A stretch of 37,355 nucleotides of DNA from UBA6814 sp040753075 (lineage in GTDB: Bacteria > Desulfobacterota > Desulfovibrionia > Desulfovibrionales > Desulfovibrionaceae), in NCBI GenBank assembly GCA_040753075.1, contig JBFMHA010000029.1, positions 1-37,355 on the forward strand. The letters run 5' to 3'. Shown one piece after another: positions 7,149 to 14,834 of this stretch (positions are counted from its first letter, which is position 1; each line of letters starts with the position of its first letter). Made by a program: the position numbers and the translations under genes. The notes beneath the pieces were generated by a model. That model was not told where the DNA came from and searched no databases. It was given only the letters and a program-made list of their open reading frames with translations.

Positions 7149-7706
7149 ATGCAGGACAAGCGATTCTCGCGGCGGGACATCCTCTTCGGGGGACTGCGCA
7201 AGCTGCGCGCCTTCGGCGAGGAAAAGGAGCCCGCGCCGGCGGCCAAGGCCGCGCCTCCGGCCTCGGAGCTGGCCCAGCGCCTGGCCGCGGGCCACGCCGC
7301 CTTCAACCGGGCCGACTACCCGGCCGCGACCGAGGAGTACCAGGCTTGCATACGCCTGGATCCAAACCACCCCGACGTGCGCCGACGCCTGGGCTACTGC
7401 CTCTACCGCCAGGCCCGGTACGTGCAGGCCAAGGTGGAGTTGGAGCGCGCCCTGCGCATCCTGGGCAAGGACAATTACGCCTCCCTCTACCTGGGCCTCA
7501 CCCTGGCCCGCATGGACCGGCCCGCGGATGCGGTGTCCGCCTGGCGGGCCTACTACAACCCCGACGAGATCCGCATCATGCGCGAACTCAACCTCCAGAT
7601 CGCCCTGCTGGAGGCCCCCGAGCCCACCACTGCCGAAGCCGCGGCCGACGCCGTGGACGAGGCGGTTGAACTGCGCAAGGAAGAACTGCGCGAGGCCAAG
7701 GGCTAG
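7149..7706 (+). CDS. Tetratricopeptide-repeat protein
   Basis: The 185-residue protein has a basic N-terminus (KRFSRRDILFGGLRKLR), a short Lys/Ala/Pro linker, then about three TPR-type helix pairs at residues 45-150: RLAAGHAAFNRADYPAATEEY, VRRRLGYCLYRQARYVQAKVEL and ASLYLGLTLARMDRPADAV. The C-terminus is acidic and Ala-rich. TPRs mediate protein-protein contacts; the partner is unknown. ATG 7149 has GGGAG about 7 bases upstream. The SRRDILFGG stretch looks superficially like a Tat motif but lacks a hydrophobic core behind it, so the protein is probably cytoplasmic. A weak terminator follows at once. Confidence 0.8.
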   Translation: MQDKRFSRRDILFGGLRKLRAFGEEKEPAPAAKAAPPASELAQRLAAGHAAFNRADYPAATEEYQACIRLDPNHPDVRRRLGYCLYRQARYVQAKVELERALRILGKDNYASLYLGLTLARMDRPADAVSAWRAYYNPDEIRIMRELNLQIALLEAPEPTTAEAAADAVDEAVELRKEELREAKG

Positions 7707-7718
7707 GACGTCCCACGC

Positions 7719-7736
7719 CCGCCCTTGCGGTTTTTT
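7719..7736 (+). terminator. Weak intrinsic terminator after the TPR gene
   Basis: Stem CCGC (7719-7722), loop CCTT, GCGG (7727-7730), then six T (7731-7736). The stem is only 4 bp, so readthrough is likely. A CTTGAA hexamer (7737-7742) follows directly. Confidence 0.45.
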
Positions 7737-7811
7737 CTTGAATTGCTAGATATCGGGCAGACAGACGACCCCGGGTCACGGCGCACGCCGCACCGGGGCG
7801 GGGAGGTTGCC

Positions 7812-8240
7812 ATGCCCGATCTCACCTTGTGGACCAACCGCCGCCTGGGCCAGCTCAAACGCGACATGGAGCTGCTCTTCGACAGCCTGCGCCGGGACAT
7901 GGGCATGTCCCCGTCCGGAGCGCCCGCGCCGAGGTTCAGCACCGAGGAGACCGACTCGGCCCTGGTGGTGGTGGCCGAGGTGCCCGGCTACGGCCCCGAG
8001 GACCTGAGCGTCTCCCTGCACGAGGACGTCCTCACGCTCAGGGGCGAACGCCGGGAGGACATGGAGAACGGCGAGGCCGGGACCATGACCCGGACCCTCT
8101 CCTTCTCCCAGTCCCTGCGGCTGCCCTGCCCGGTGGACCCGGACGGGGTGGAGGCCGTGTTCAAGGACGGCCGTCTCTCCATCACCATGCCCAAATGCCC
8201 GCCCCGGGGGCCGCGCAGCGTCAGCGTGAAGGTCGGATGA
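7812..8240 (+). CDS. Hsp20 family small heat-shock protein
   Basis: The 142-residue protein has an alpha-crystallin domain at about residues 45-140: ALVVVAEVPGYGPEDLSVSLHEDVLTLRGER, then FSQSLRLPCPVDPDGVEAVFKDGRLSITMPK. It ends with a VSVKV-type C-terminal anchor resembling the I-x-I/V motif. Small heat-shock proteins hold unfolding clients for refolding or degradation. ATG 7812 follows GGGAGG. A CTTGAA hexamer at 7737-7742 resembles a sigma-32 -35 element, but I see no convincing CCCCAT-type -10, so heat-shock control is only suggested. It is followed 28 bases later by a Lon-like protease, suggesting a holdase-protease operon. Confidence 0.9.
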   Translation: MPDLTLWTNRRLGQLKRDMELLFDSLRRDMGMSPSGAPAPRFSTEETDSALVVVAEVPGYGPEDLSVSLHEDVLTLRGERREDMENGEAGTMTRTLSFSQSLRLPCPVDPDGVEAVFKDGRLSITMPKCPPRGPRSVSVKVG

Positions 8241-8268
8241 CACCCAGAAATCCCGCCAAGGAGTTGTC

Positions 8269-10725
8269 ATGGCTTCGAATACGGACCGACATGCGGTGGA
8301 CCCGGACAAGCTGCGCTGGCGGCTGGACCCGGCCTCCCTGCCCTTCGCCACCACCGCCGAACTGGAGCCCCTGACCGGGCTCATCGGCCAGGACCGCGGG
8401 GTGGAGGCCTTCCGCTTCGGCATGGGCATGGACCGCGAGGGCTACAACATCTTCGTCACCGGTCCCAACGACACGGGCCGCCTGGCCAACGTGCGCCGCC
8501 TGCTGGAGGACCTGACCCGCAAGGAGCAGGTGCCCGACGACCTGTGCTACGTGAACAACTTCAAGAACCCCGAATCGCCTATGCTCCTGCGCTTTCCCGC
8601 GGGCCAGGGCCAGGCCTTCCGGAAGGACGTGAACACCCTGCTGGACCACCTCAAGGCCGAGGTGCCCCAGCTCTTCGAGAGCCAGGACTTCATGGCCCGC
8701 AAGAACGAGATCATGGAGGCCTACGAGCGCCAGTCCCGGGAGTTCTTCAAGGAGCTGAACAAGAAGGTCAAGGATACCGGCTTCGCCCTGGTCAACGTGC
8801 AGATGGGCAACGTCCAGCGGCCCGAACTCATGCCCATCGTGGACGGCGAGCCCAAGCCCCTCATGCAGCTCGAGGATCTGGTGGAGAAGGGCCGCTTCCC
8901 GGCCGAGGAATACGAACAGCTCAAGACCACCTACGCGGTGCTCAAGAAGGAGATCGACGAGATCTTCCTCCAGTTGCGCGACCTGCAGAAGGAGGTCAAG
9001 GAGAAGAGCCGGGAGATCGACAAGATCATGTTCCGCACCCTGGCCGAGGATGCCCTGACTCCCGTGCGCAAGCGCTTCTCCGGGGACAAGGTGGCCAAGT
9101 ACCTGGACGGCATGGTGGGCGACATGGCCGAGAACCACGAGGTCTTCCTCCAGAGCCGCGAGGCCCAGGGCCCTCCGGGCACGGTCCCGGACTTCTTCTC
9201 GCCCTACCGGGTGAACCTCCTGGTGGACAACTCCGAACTCACGGCCTCGCCGGTGGTCATCGAGAACCACCCCACCTACCGCAACATCTTCGGCTCGGTG
9301 GAGCGGGTCTACGACCGCAGCGGGGTGTGGCGCACGGACTTCTCCAAGATCGTGGCCGGGTCGCTGCTGCGCGCCAACGGCGGATACCTGGTGCTCAACC
9401 TCATGGACGCGGTGATCGAGCCCGGGGTCTGGCCGGCGCTCAAGCGCAGCCTCAAGTCCACCAAGATGGAGATCCAGACCTACGACCCCTTCTATTTCTT
9501 CTCCTCCTCGGGGCTCAAGCCCGAGCCCATCGAACTGGACGTGAAGGTGGTGGTGCTCTCGGACGAACGCCTCTACCACCTGCTGCGCCACTACGACGAG
9601 GACGTGCCGCGCATCTTCAAGGTCCGGGCCGACTTCGGCCTGACCATGGACCGCACCGAGGCCGCGGTGCTGGACTTCGCCCGCTTCATCAAGCGGGAGT
9701 GCGACCAGAACGGACTGCGGCCCTTCTGCCGGGAAGCGGTAGCCGCCCTGGTGGAGGAGGCGGTGCGCCTGGCCGGCCGCACCGAAAAGCTCTCCACCGC
9801 CTTCCCGGTGCTGGCCGACCTCATCATGGAGGCCGACTACTACGCCAACCGGGACGGCGCGGACACCGTGGCGGCCGGACACGTGGACCGGGCGGTGGAG
9901 ACCCGCATCCTGCGCTCCAACCGGGTGGAGGAGCTGATCCAGGAGATGATCTCCCGCGGCACCCTGCAGATCGACGTGGACGGCGCGGTGGTGGGCCAGG
10001 TCAACGGCCTGTCGGTGTACAGCCTGGGCGACGTGGCCTTCGGCAAGCCCTCGCGCATCACCGCCGCCACCTCCATGGGCAAGGACGGGGTCATCAACAT
10101 CGAGCGCGAGGCCGAACTCTCCGGGGCCATCCACAACAAGGGAGTGCTCATCCTGTCCGGCTACCTGCGCCGCATGTACGCCCAGGACAAGCCCCTGGCC
10201 CTGGCCGCCTCCATCGCCTTCGAACAGAGCTACGGCGGCGTGGACGGCGACTCGGCCTCCTCCACCGAGCTCTACGCCCTGCTCTCCAGCCTCTCCGGCC
10301 TCCCCCTGCGCCAGGACATCGCGGTCACCGGCTCGGTGAACCAGAAGGGCGAGGTCCAGGCCATCGGCGGGGTGAACCACAAGGTGGAGGGCTTCTACGA
10401 CACCTGCAAGGCGCTGGGCCTGACCGGCCGGCAGGGGGTCATGATCCCGGCCGCCAACGTGCCCGACCTCATGCTGCGCAAGGACGTGGCCGAGGCCATC
10501 GCCCAGGGCCGGTTCCACCTCTGGGCGGTGCGCACCGTGGACCAGGGCATCGAGATCCTCACCGGCAGGCCCGCGGGCGAGCCGGGCAAGGACGGCGCGT
10601 TCCCCGAGAACTCGGTGGCCGCCCTGGTCGACGCCCGGCTGGCGGACCTGGCCAAGGGGCTCAAGGAGTTCGGCGAGGAGGCCGGCAAGAAGGGAAGAAA
10701 GAGGCCCGCCGGGAAAAAGAAATAA
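8269..10725 (+). CDS. Lon-like protease (AAA_32/LonC-type) with degenerate ATPase motifs
   Basis: The 818-residue protein has a C-terminal Lon protease domain with catalytic Ser662 in GVDGDSASSTE and Lys705 in GGVNHKVEG; the 43-residue spacing equals that of the classical Lon Ser-Lys dyad. The region before it has the fold signature of the AAA_32/LonB-LonC group, but the Walker A position reads GPNDTGR (65-71) without the Lys-Thr pair, and the candidate Walker B reads LVLNLMD (374-380) without the Asp-Glu pair. This fits LonC-type Lon-like proteases reported to work without ATP hydrolysis. Residues about 210-260 are a charged coiled coil (LKKEIDEIFLQLRDLQKEVKEK), and the C-terminus is Lys-rich. 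ATG 8269 has AAGGAG upstream. It sits 28 bases after hsp20 and 26 bases before a receiver gene. Confidence 0.87.
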   Translation: MASNTDRHAVDPDKLRWRLDPASLPFATTAELEPLTGLIGQDRGVEAFRFGMGMDREGYNIFVTGPNDTGRLANVRRLLEDLTRKEQVPDDLCYVNNFKNPESPMLLRFPAGQGQAFRKDVNTLLDHLKAEVPQLFESQDFMARKNEIMEAYERQSREFFKELNKKVKDTGFALVNVQMGNVQRPELMPIVDGEPKPLMQLEDLVEKGRFPAEEYEQLKTTYAVLKKEIDEIFLQLRDLQKEVKEKSREIDKIMFRTLAEDALTPVRKRFSGDKVAKYLDGMVGDMAENHEVFLQSREAQGPPGTVPDFFSPYRVNLLVDNSELTASPVVIENHPTYRNIFGSVERVYDRSGVWRTDFSKIVAGSLLRANGGYLVLNLMDAVIEPGVWPALKRSLKSTKMEIQTYDPFYFFSSSGLKPEPIELDVKVVVLSDERLYHLLRHYDEDVPRIFKVRADFGLTMDRTEAAVLDFARFIKRECDQNGLRPFCREAVAALVEEAVRLAGRTEKLSTAFPVLADLIMEADYYANRDGADTVAAGHVDRAVETRILRSNRVEELIQEMISRGTLQIDVDGAVVGQVNGLSVYSLGDVAFGKPSRITAATSMGKDGVINIEREAELSGAIHNKGVLILSGYLRRMYAQDKPLALAASIAFEQSYGGVDGDSASSTELYALLSSLSGLPLRQDIAVTGSVNQKGEVQAIGGVNHKVEGFYDTCKALGLTGRQGVMIPAANVPDLMLRKDVAEAIAQGRFHLWAVRTVDQGIEILTGRPAGEPGKDGAFPENSVAALVDARLADLAKGLKEFGEEAGKKGRKRPAGKKK

Positions 10726-10751
10726 GCCCGGGCCCGGGAAGGAGCATCGCC

Positions 10752-11162
10752 ATGCGACTGCTCATCGTGGACGACAGCAGCGCCATCCGGCTTCTCCTGC
10801 AGCGTTTCCTGTCGCCCTTTGCCGAATGCGCGACGGCCGGCAGCGGCGACGAGGCCCTGGAGCTGTTCGCCGCCGCCCTGGACACCACGCCCTTCGACGC
10901 GGTGCTCACCGACCTCAACATGCCCCTGATGGACGGACACCAGCTGCTGGCGGCCCTGCGCCGCCTGGAGGAGGAGCGGGGAGCGCCCCCCGGCCGCCGG
11001 TTCAAGGCCGCGGCCGTGACCTCCTTCGACGACAACGAGGAGCAGCAGCGCTGCCGGGAGCAGGACAAGGTCGACGCCTTCGTGGTGAAGCCCTTCACCG
11101 AACAGAGCCTGGTGGCGGCCCTGGCCGGGGCCGGCATCCTCCCCCCGGGCAGCGCGGCCTGA
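10752..11162 (+). CDS. Single-domain response regulator (CheY-like receiver)
   Basis: The 136-residue protein is one receiver domain with acidic pocket D7/D8 (LLIVDDSS), phosphoacceptor D54 in VLTDLNMPLMDG, and the conserved Lys in VVKPF. There is no output domain, so it acts by protein contact or as a phosphorelay intermediate. The ATG follows AAGGAG. It lies 26 bases after the Lon-like protease gene and 49 bases before the transporter, suggesting shared transcription. The cognate kinase is not adjacent; the nearest kinase is at 16989. Confidence 0.88.
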   Translation: MRLLIVDDSSAIRLLLQRFLSPFAECATAGSGDEALELFAAALDTTPFDAVLTDLNMPLMDGHQLLAALRRLEEERGAPPGRRFKAAAVTSFDDNEEQQRCREQDKVDAFVVKPFTEQSLVAALAGAGILPPGSAA

Positions 11163-11211
11163 CCCTTGTCCCCCGGCCCGGATGGAGGTACAGGACCGCG
11201 GCGAGGTCCCC

Positions 11212-12117
11212 ATGTTCAACGCCCTGGCCCCGGTCTTCGCCCTGATCCTCCTGGGCCACGTGCTCAGATGCCTTGAGTTCCCGGCCCGGTCATTCTGGCC
11301 CGAGGCCGAGCGCGTCACCTACTACCTCTTCCTGCCCGCCCTGTTCCTGAACAACCTGGCCGCGGCCGACTTCTCCCGGCTGGCCGCAGCGCCCCTGGCC
11401 CTGTCCCTGGTCCTGGCCATCGCGGCAGCCTGCCTCCTGCTCCTGGCGCTGCGGCCGCTCCTGGGCCTGCCCGGCCCGGCCTTCTCCTCGCTGTTCCAGG
11501 GCGGGGTGCGGATGAACACCTACGTGGGCCTGGCCGGGGCTGCGGCGATCATGGGCCAGCGCGGGCTAACCCTGTCCGCGGTGGCGCTCGTCGCCATGAT
11601 CCCCCTGATCAACGCCGCCTGCGTGCCGGTGGTGGCCCACTTCGGGAGCAATGGCGCCCCGGGGGTTCGCGGCGTCCTGCGGGAGCTGGCCCGCAACCCG
11701 CTCATCCTGGCCTGCCTGGGCGGCTTCGCCCTGAACCTGATGGGCCTGCCCCTGCCCCAGAGCCTGCGCGACGTGCTCACCCTGCTCGGCCGGGTGTCCC
11801 TGCCCCTGGGGCTCATGGCCGTGGGAGCGGCCCTGGAGTTCGGCAACGCCCGCGCCCACGCCCGGGGCGTGGTCCTCTCGGCCGCGGCCAAGCTGGCGCT
11901 GTTGCCCGCCCTGGCCGCCGCGGCCTGCGCCCTGCTCGGGGTCGGCGGCGAGGAGCGCACCATCGCGGTGCTCTTCGCGGCCCTGCCCACCTCCTCCTCG
12001 GCCTTCATCCTGGCCCGTCAGCTGGGCGGCGACACCGCGCTCATGGCGGCCATCATCACCGCCCACACCCTGCTCTCCTTCGCCACCATGCCCCTGGCCC
12101 TGTCCCTTCTCGGCTGA
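11212..12117 (+). CDS. AEC-family (auxin efflux carrier-like) transporter
   Basis: The 301-residue membrane protein has about eight to ten hydrophobic helices in the AEC arrangement: an N-terminal half (MFNALAPVFALILLGHVLR), the GGVRMNTYVGLAGAAAIMG motif, a middle loop, then RNPLILACLGGFALNLMGLPLP and the PTSSSAFILARQLGGD end common to the family. Members export or import small organic acids or other anions; the substrate is unknown. ATG 11212 is preferred to an in-frame start at 11182 because GAGG lies 6-9 bases before it and it begins the first helix. Last gene of the plus-strand run. Confidence 0.85.
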   Translation: MFNALAPVFALILLGHVLRCLEFPARSFWPEAERVTYYLFLPALFLNNLAAADFSRLAAAPLALSLVLAIAAACLLLLALRPLLGLPGPAFSSLFQGGVRMNTYVGLAGAAAIMGQRGLTLSAVALVAMIPLINAACVPVVAHFGSNGAPGVRGVLRELARNPLILACLGGFALNLMGLPLPQSLRDVLTLLGRVSLPLGLMAVGAALEFGNARAHARGVVLSAAAKLALLPALAAAACALLGVGGEERTIAVLFAALPTSSSAFILARQLGGDTALMAAIITAHTLLSFATMPLALSLLG

Positions 12118-12147
12118 AAAAAAGAAACCGCCCCTTGCGGGGCGGTT
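12117..12147 (-). terminator. Strong intrinsic terminator for the minus-strand gene at 12158
   Basis: Arms AACCGCCCC (12126-12134) and GGGGCGGTT (12139-12147) with a four-base loop. The run of A at 12117-12127 becomes a U-tract on the minus strand. On the plus strand there is no T-run after the stem, though the hairpin may still help stop the convergent transcript. Confidence 0.85.
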
Positions 12148-12157
12148 GCCGGGCCGG

Positions 12158-12409
12158 CTAGCCTTCGGCCTCGACCACCTTGCCGGTCCACTCTTCCGGG
12201 GGGCGGGGCGCGCCGCTCAGGGCCCGGTTCTGGTGAAACAGCTCGTGCGGGGCCGGGCCGGTGAACGCGGTGCGCGCCACGAACCCGGCCTCGTGCCGGG
12301 CGAAGTCGCGGCGGATGTCCGCATCGATGAGCTCGTCGTTGGTGGGCAGCCGCCGCGGATAGTGCGCGGGCGGATAGAAGTAGCGAAGGAAAAGGCGGGG
12401 CGCGTCCAC
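12158..12409 (-). CDS. Small hypothetical protein
   Basis: A predicted 83-residue protein starting at GTG 12409, chosen because GGAGG lies 7 bases upstream. An in-frame ATG at 12454 would add 15 residues but has no clear ribosome-binding site. The sequence (LFLRYFYPPAHYPRRLPTNDELIDADIRRDFARHEAGFV) is polar and Arg/Pro-rich without a membrane segment, signal peptide or recognised motif. A strong terminator follows, which supports expression. Function unknown. Confidence 0.6.
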   Translation of the reverse strand: MDAPRLFLRYFYPPAHYPRRLPTNDELIDADIRRDFARHEAGFVARTAFTGPAPHELFHQNRALSGAPRPPEEWTGKVVEAEG

Positions 12410-12472
12410 GGGATGACCTCCGTCTGGCTCTACCTTACAGAATACCCACCGCAACCACGCCTGTAAAGCCGC

Positions 12473-13258
12473 CTACTCCATGGCCTGCCGCGCCAAGGCC
12501 CCCTTGACTCGGACACGCTCCAGGGTCCAGGCGAAGAAAACCCCGCCCAACGCAAGGAAAACCGCGTTCCCGACCGCCGCCTTCAGCAGCAGGTCCAGGG
12601 GGGCGGAGCCGTGAACCAGGGCCGCCCGCATGCCCTCGAACACGTACGTGGACGGCAGGCACAGGGCCACGGCCTGGAGCCAGTCGGGCAGCACGTCCAC
12701 CGGGTAGAACACCGCGGTCAAGGGCTGGATGAGGAAGGGGATGCCCCAGATGAGGCCCTCGGCGGCCCGGCCGAACAGGAAGATGAGGCCCATGGTGAAC
12801 AGGCCCACGGCCCAGCCGAAGACCAGGAGCGACAGGTAGAACCAGCCCAGGGACGGTCCCATGGCCAGGATGTTGAACCCGAAGGCCGCATACACGATGA
12901 ACGCCGAGGACACGGTCATGACCAGGGCCCGCACGAACCCCACCCCGCAGGCGGCCAGCACGATCTCCGCCGGCCGCACCGGCGCGGCGAACAGGTTCAC
13001 GATGTTGCGCTCCCAGAACTCCTCGGTGATGGACAGGGACACCGCGTGCTGGGAGCGGTACAGGAGGTCCCACAGCACCACCCCGCCCAGCAGGTAGGTC
13101 ACGGCCCCGGGCCCGGCCAGCCGGCCCAGGTACTTGGACACGAACCCCCAGAGCAGCAGGTTCATCACCGGCCAGAAGAAGATCTCCATGGTCCGCACCA
13201 CGGAGCGCTTGTGCAGGTAGACGTAGCGCAAGAACAGCGCCCACACCCGCAGCCACAT
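12473..13258 (-). CDS. ABC-2 type transporter permease
   Basis: The 261-residue membrane protein has about six hydrophobic segments, among them EIFFWPVMNLLLWGFVSKYL, WFYLSLLVFGWAVGLFTMGLIFLFG and FLALGGVFFAWTLERV. The pattern PFLIQPLTAVFYPVDVLPDWLQAVALCLPSTYVFEGMR is characteristic of ABC-2 (export) permeases. It pairs with the ATPase encoded just upstream (13426-14166). ATG 13258 is chosen because GGGGAGGGG precedes it. The exported substrate is not evident; relatives move polysaccharides, lipids or drugs. Confidence 0.88.
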   Translation of the reverse strand: MWLRVWALFLRYVYLHKRSVVRTMEIFFWPVMNLLLWGFVSKYLGRLAGPGAVTYLLGGVVLWDLLYRSQHAVSLSITEEFWERNIVNLFAAPVRPAEIVLAACGVGFVRALVMTVSSAFIVYAAFGFNILAMGPSLGWFYLSLLVFGWAVGLFTMGLIFLFGRAAEGLIWGIPFLIQPLTAVFYPVDVLPDWLQAVALCLPSTYVFEGMRAALVHGSAPLDLLLKAAVGNAVFLALGGVFFAWTLERVRVKGALARQAME

Positions 13259-13379
13259 GCTAGCCCCTCCCCTGCGCGCGCCAACCGGAACCACATATCA
13301 CCGCCAGACGCTTCCTGAAGAAGAGCGGACGTCCGCAACGGCTCATGCCCCTCTCCCCTGCGCCGAGAAGACGGGACCG

Positions 13380-13401
13380 GAAAAAACCGTCAGGTTTTTT
13401 C
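13380..13401. terminator. Symmetric A/T-armed hairpin between the ABC ATPase and permease genes
   Basis: Arms GAAAAAACC (13380-13388) and GGTTTTTTC (13393-13401) with a four-base loop. Read in either direction the right arm is T-rich, as in weak bidirectional terminators. It sits in the 167-base gap after the ATPase stop (13426) and before the permease start (13258). It may attenuate readthrough and set the ATPase:permease ratio. The motif CTCCCCTGCGC recurs near 13266, 13350 and 13434 across the same gap; its meaning is unknown. Confidence 0.5.
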
Positions 13402-13425
13402 TTAAAGAAAACTTGCGTGGTAGCA

Positions 13426-14166
13426 TCACACCACCCTCCCCTGCGCCGCGAGGTCGATGAACACCTCCTCCAGGGAGGCGCGGCCGGCCCGCTCCCGCAC
13501 CTGGGCCGGGGTCCCCTCGGCCACGGCCCGGCCCTGGCGCAGGAACGCCACCCGGTCGCACATCTCCTCCACCTCCCGCATGTTGTGCGAGGTGTAGACC
13601 ATGGTCACGCCCCGCTCCTGCCGGATGCGCTTGAGGGTCTGGCGGACCTTGGCCGCGATGGCCGGGTCCAGGCTGGCGGTGGGCTCGTCCAGGAAGAGGA
13701 GTTCCGGATCGTTGACCAGGGCCTTGCACAGGTTGGCCCGGGTGAGCTGGCCCGAGGACAGGCGGCCGCAGACCCGGCGCGCGGTCTCGGAAATCTCCAG
13801 CAGCTCCAGCAGGTCCATGATCCGCCGGCGGGGCCGCCGCACCCCGTAGAGCAGGGCGAAGACCGTGAGGTTCTCCAGCACCGTGAGGTTGCTGGGCATG
13901 GACACGTAGGCCGACGAGAAGTTGACCCGGGCCAGGATGTCCCGGCGGTTGGAGGCCAGGGGCAGGCCCAGCAGGGCGATGTCCCCGGCGTCGGGCGAGG
14001 TGAGGCCGAGCAGGAGCTGGATGGTGGTGGTCTTGCCCGCTCCGTTCTGGCCCAGCAGGCCGAAGACCTCGCCCCGGCGCACGGCCAGGTCCAGGCCGTC
14101 CACGGCCGTCACCGCGCCGAAGCGCTTGGTCAGCCCCTTGACGCTGATGACCGTCCCGTTGTCCAT
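13426..14166 (-). CDS. ABC transporter ATP-binding protein
   Basis: The 246-residue nucleotide-binding domain has Walker A GQNGAGKTT (39-47), signature LSSGQLTR (a variant of LSGGQ), Walker B LLFLDEPTASLDP and the H-loop histidine in MVYTSHNMREVEEMCD. The type is that of ABC-2 exporters (NatA/NodI/CcmA-like). It supplies energy for the permease encoded downstream. ATG 14166 begins 117 bases from the divergent gene at 14284; no strong promoter consensus is visible between them. Confidence 0.92.
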   Translation of the reverse strand: MDNGTVISVKGLTKRFGAVTAVDGLDLAVRRGEVFGLLGQNGAGKTTTIQLLLGLTSPDAGDIALLGLPLASNRRDILARVNFSSAYVSMPSNLTVLENLTVFALLYGVRRPRRRIMDLLELLEISETARRVCGRLSSGQLTRANLCKALVNDPELLFLDEPTASLDPAIAAKVRQTLKRIRQERGVTMVYTSHNMREVEEMCDRVAFLRQGRAVAEGTPAQVRERAGRASLEEVFIDLAAQGRVV

Positions 14167-14283
14167 GGAACGCCCAATCCCCCGAGGTGCGGGCGATGCC
14201 GGGCTCCGGCACGCTCCTTGCTCGCCCCCGGGCGTTTGCCGCTTCGCCGAAAATCCGCTACCACACTCGCCAAGGAGCCTTTC

Positions 14284-14796
14284 GTGGGTACGTACACCAT
14301 TTCCCCGCTGCCGTCACCGCAAGCATTCGACCTGCCAGCATTTTGCGAACTCTCCCGCGCCGGCGACCTGCCCGCGGCGGAGGCGGACTGGCTGGCCGGG
14401 CTGTGGGAGAGCTTCGGGAAACGGCTGTCCGCCCACCGGGTGGTCAACTCCACCCGGAGCTGGCTCCTGGCCTGGCTGGACGAGTCGGTGGAGACCGAGG
14501 TGGAGCGCCTGTGGGGCGAGTCCCCGCGCCGGGGCTATCTGGCCCACTGCCTGGCCCTGTCCCGGCTCATGGCCCTGGCCGCGGACCTGGTTCCCGAGGT
14601 GGCGGCCTGCGGCTGCGCCCCGGTGCCCGAGCCCAGCCCCGAGGTGGAGCAGGCGGCGGCGGACCTGGGCCTGGCCATCACCCCGGAGCACACCCTGTCC
14701 CGGCGCTACGCCCTGCTCACCCCGGCGCCCTATGCGGGCGGGTGCGAGATCTGTTTCCTGCGCCACGACTGTCCCCGGCTCAAGGAATCGGCATGA
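14284..14796 (+). CDS. Unknown protein with Cys-rich C-terminal motif
   Basis: A 170-residue protein starting at GTG 14284, with AAGGAG 7 bases upstream. It is mainly helical (LPAAEADWLAGLWESFGKRL; GYLAHCLALSRLMALAADLVPEVAACGC) and ends in a C-x2-C-x5-C motif, CEICFLRHDC, that could bind metal or an Fe-S cluster together with the CGC at mid-protein. I do not recognise the family. Its 3' end is unusual: the DNA encoding the last 17 or so residues is duplicated 101 bp downstream, with an AT-rich palindromic segment between the copies that supplies the present end KESA-stop. The ancestral end was probably KAAV-stop, as in the second copy. Confidence 0.75.
   Translation: MGTYTISPLPSPQAFDLPAFCELSRAGDLPAAEADWLAGLWESFGKRLSAHRVVNSTRSWLLAWLDESVETEVERLWGESPRRGYLAHCLALSRLMALAADLVPEVAACGCAPVPEPSPEVEQAAADLGLAITPEHTLSRRYALLTPAPYAGGCEICFLRHDCPRLKESA
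14734..14785 (+). repeat. 52-bp direct repeat, copy 1 (3' end of the Cys-tail gene)
   Basis: Bases 14734-14785 match 14835-14886 at an offset of 101 bp with one difference (G14742 versus A14843). Both encode the AGGCEICFLRHDCPRLK segment. This copy is inside the main gene. Confidence 0.95.
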
Positions 14797-14834
14797 TTTT
14801 TTTCAATACAACTATCGTTGTATTGGCGGATTCC
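14784..14834. repeat. AT-rich nested inverted repeat between the two direct repeats
   Basis: The outer arms are GGAATC (14784-14789) and GATTCC (14829-14834). The inner arms are CAATACAAC (14804-14812) and GTTGTATTG (14817-14825), a perfect 9-bp stem with loop TATC. A run of T precedes the inner left arm. Composition is far more AT-rich than all neighbouring DNA, which suggests insertion. It is not a normal terminator for the plus strand because the T-run comes before, not after, the stem. Confidence 0.85.

Noticed and set aside
7149..7706. Twin-arginine signal in the TPR protein
   Set aside because: SRRDILFGG resembles the motif, but a basic stretch (LRKLR) follows where a hydrophobic core is required.
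7737..7811. Sigma-32 heat-shock promoter of hsp20
   Set aside because: CTTGAA is present, but no CCCCAT-like -10 lies at a proper distance; noted only as a possibility.
8221..10518. Long minus-strand ORF opposite the Lon-like gene
   Set aside because: Its composition (Gly/His/Val/Leu/Glu-rich, low complexity) is the antisense shadow of a GC-rich gene; the plus frame has full protease motifs.
14804..14825. Intrinsic terminator
   Set aside because: The T-run precedes the stem on the plus strand and becomes A's after it on the minus strand, so it does not terminate in either direction by the usual rule.
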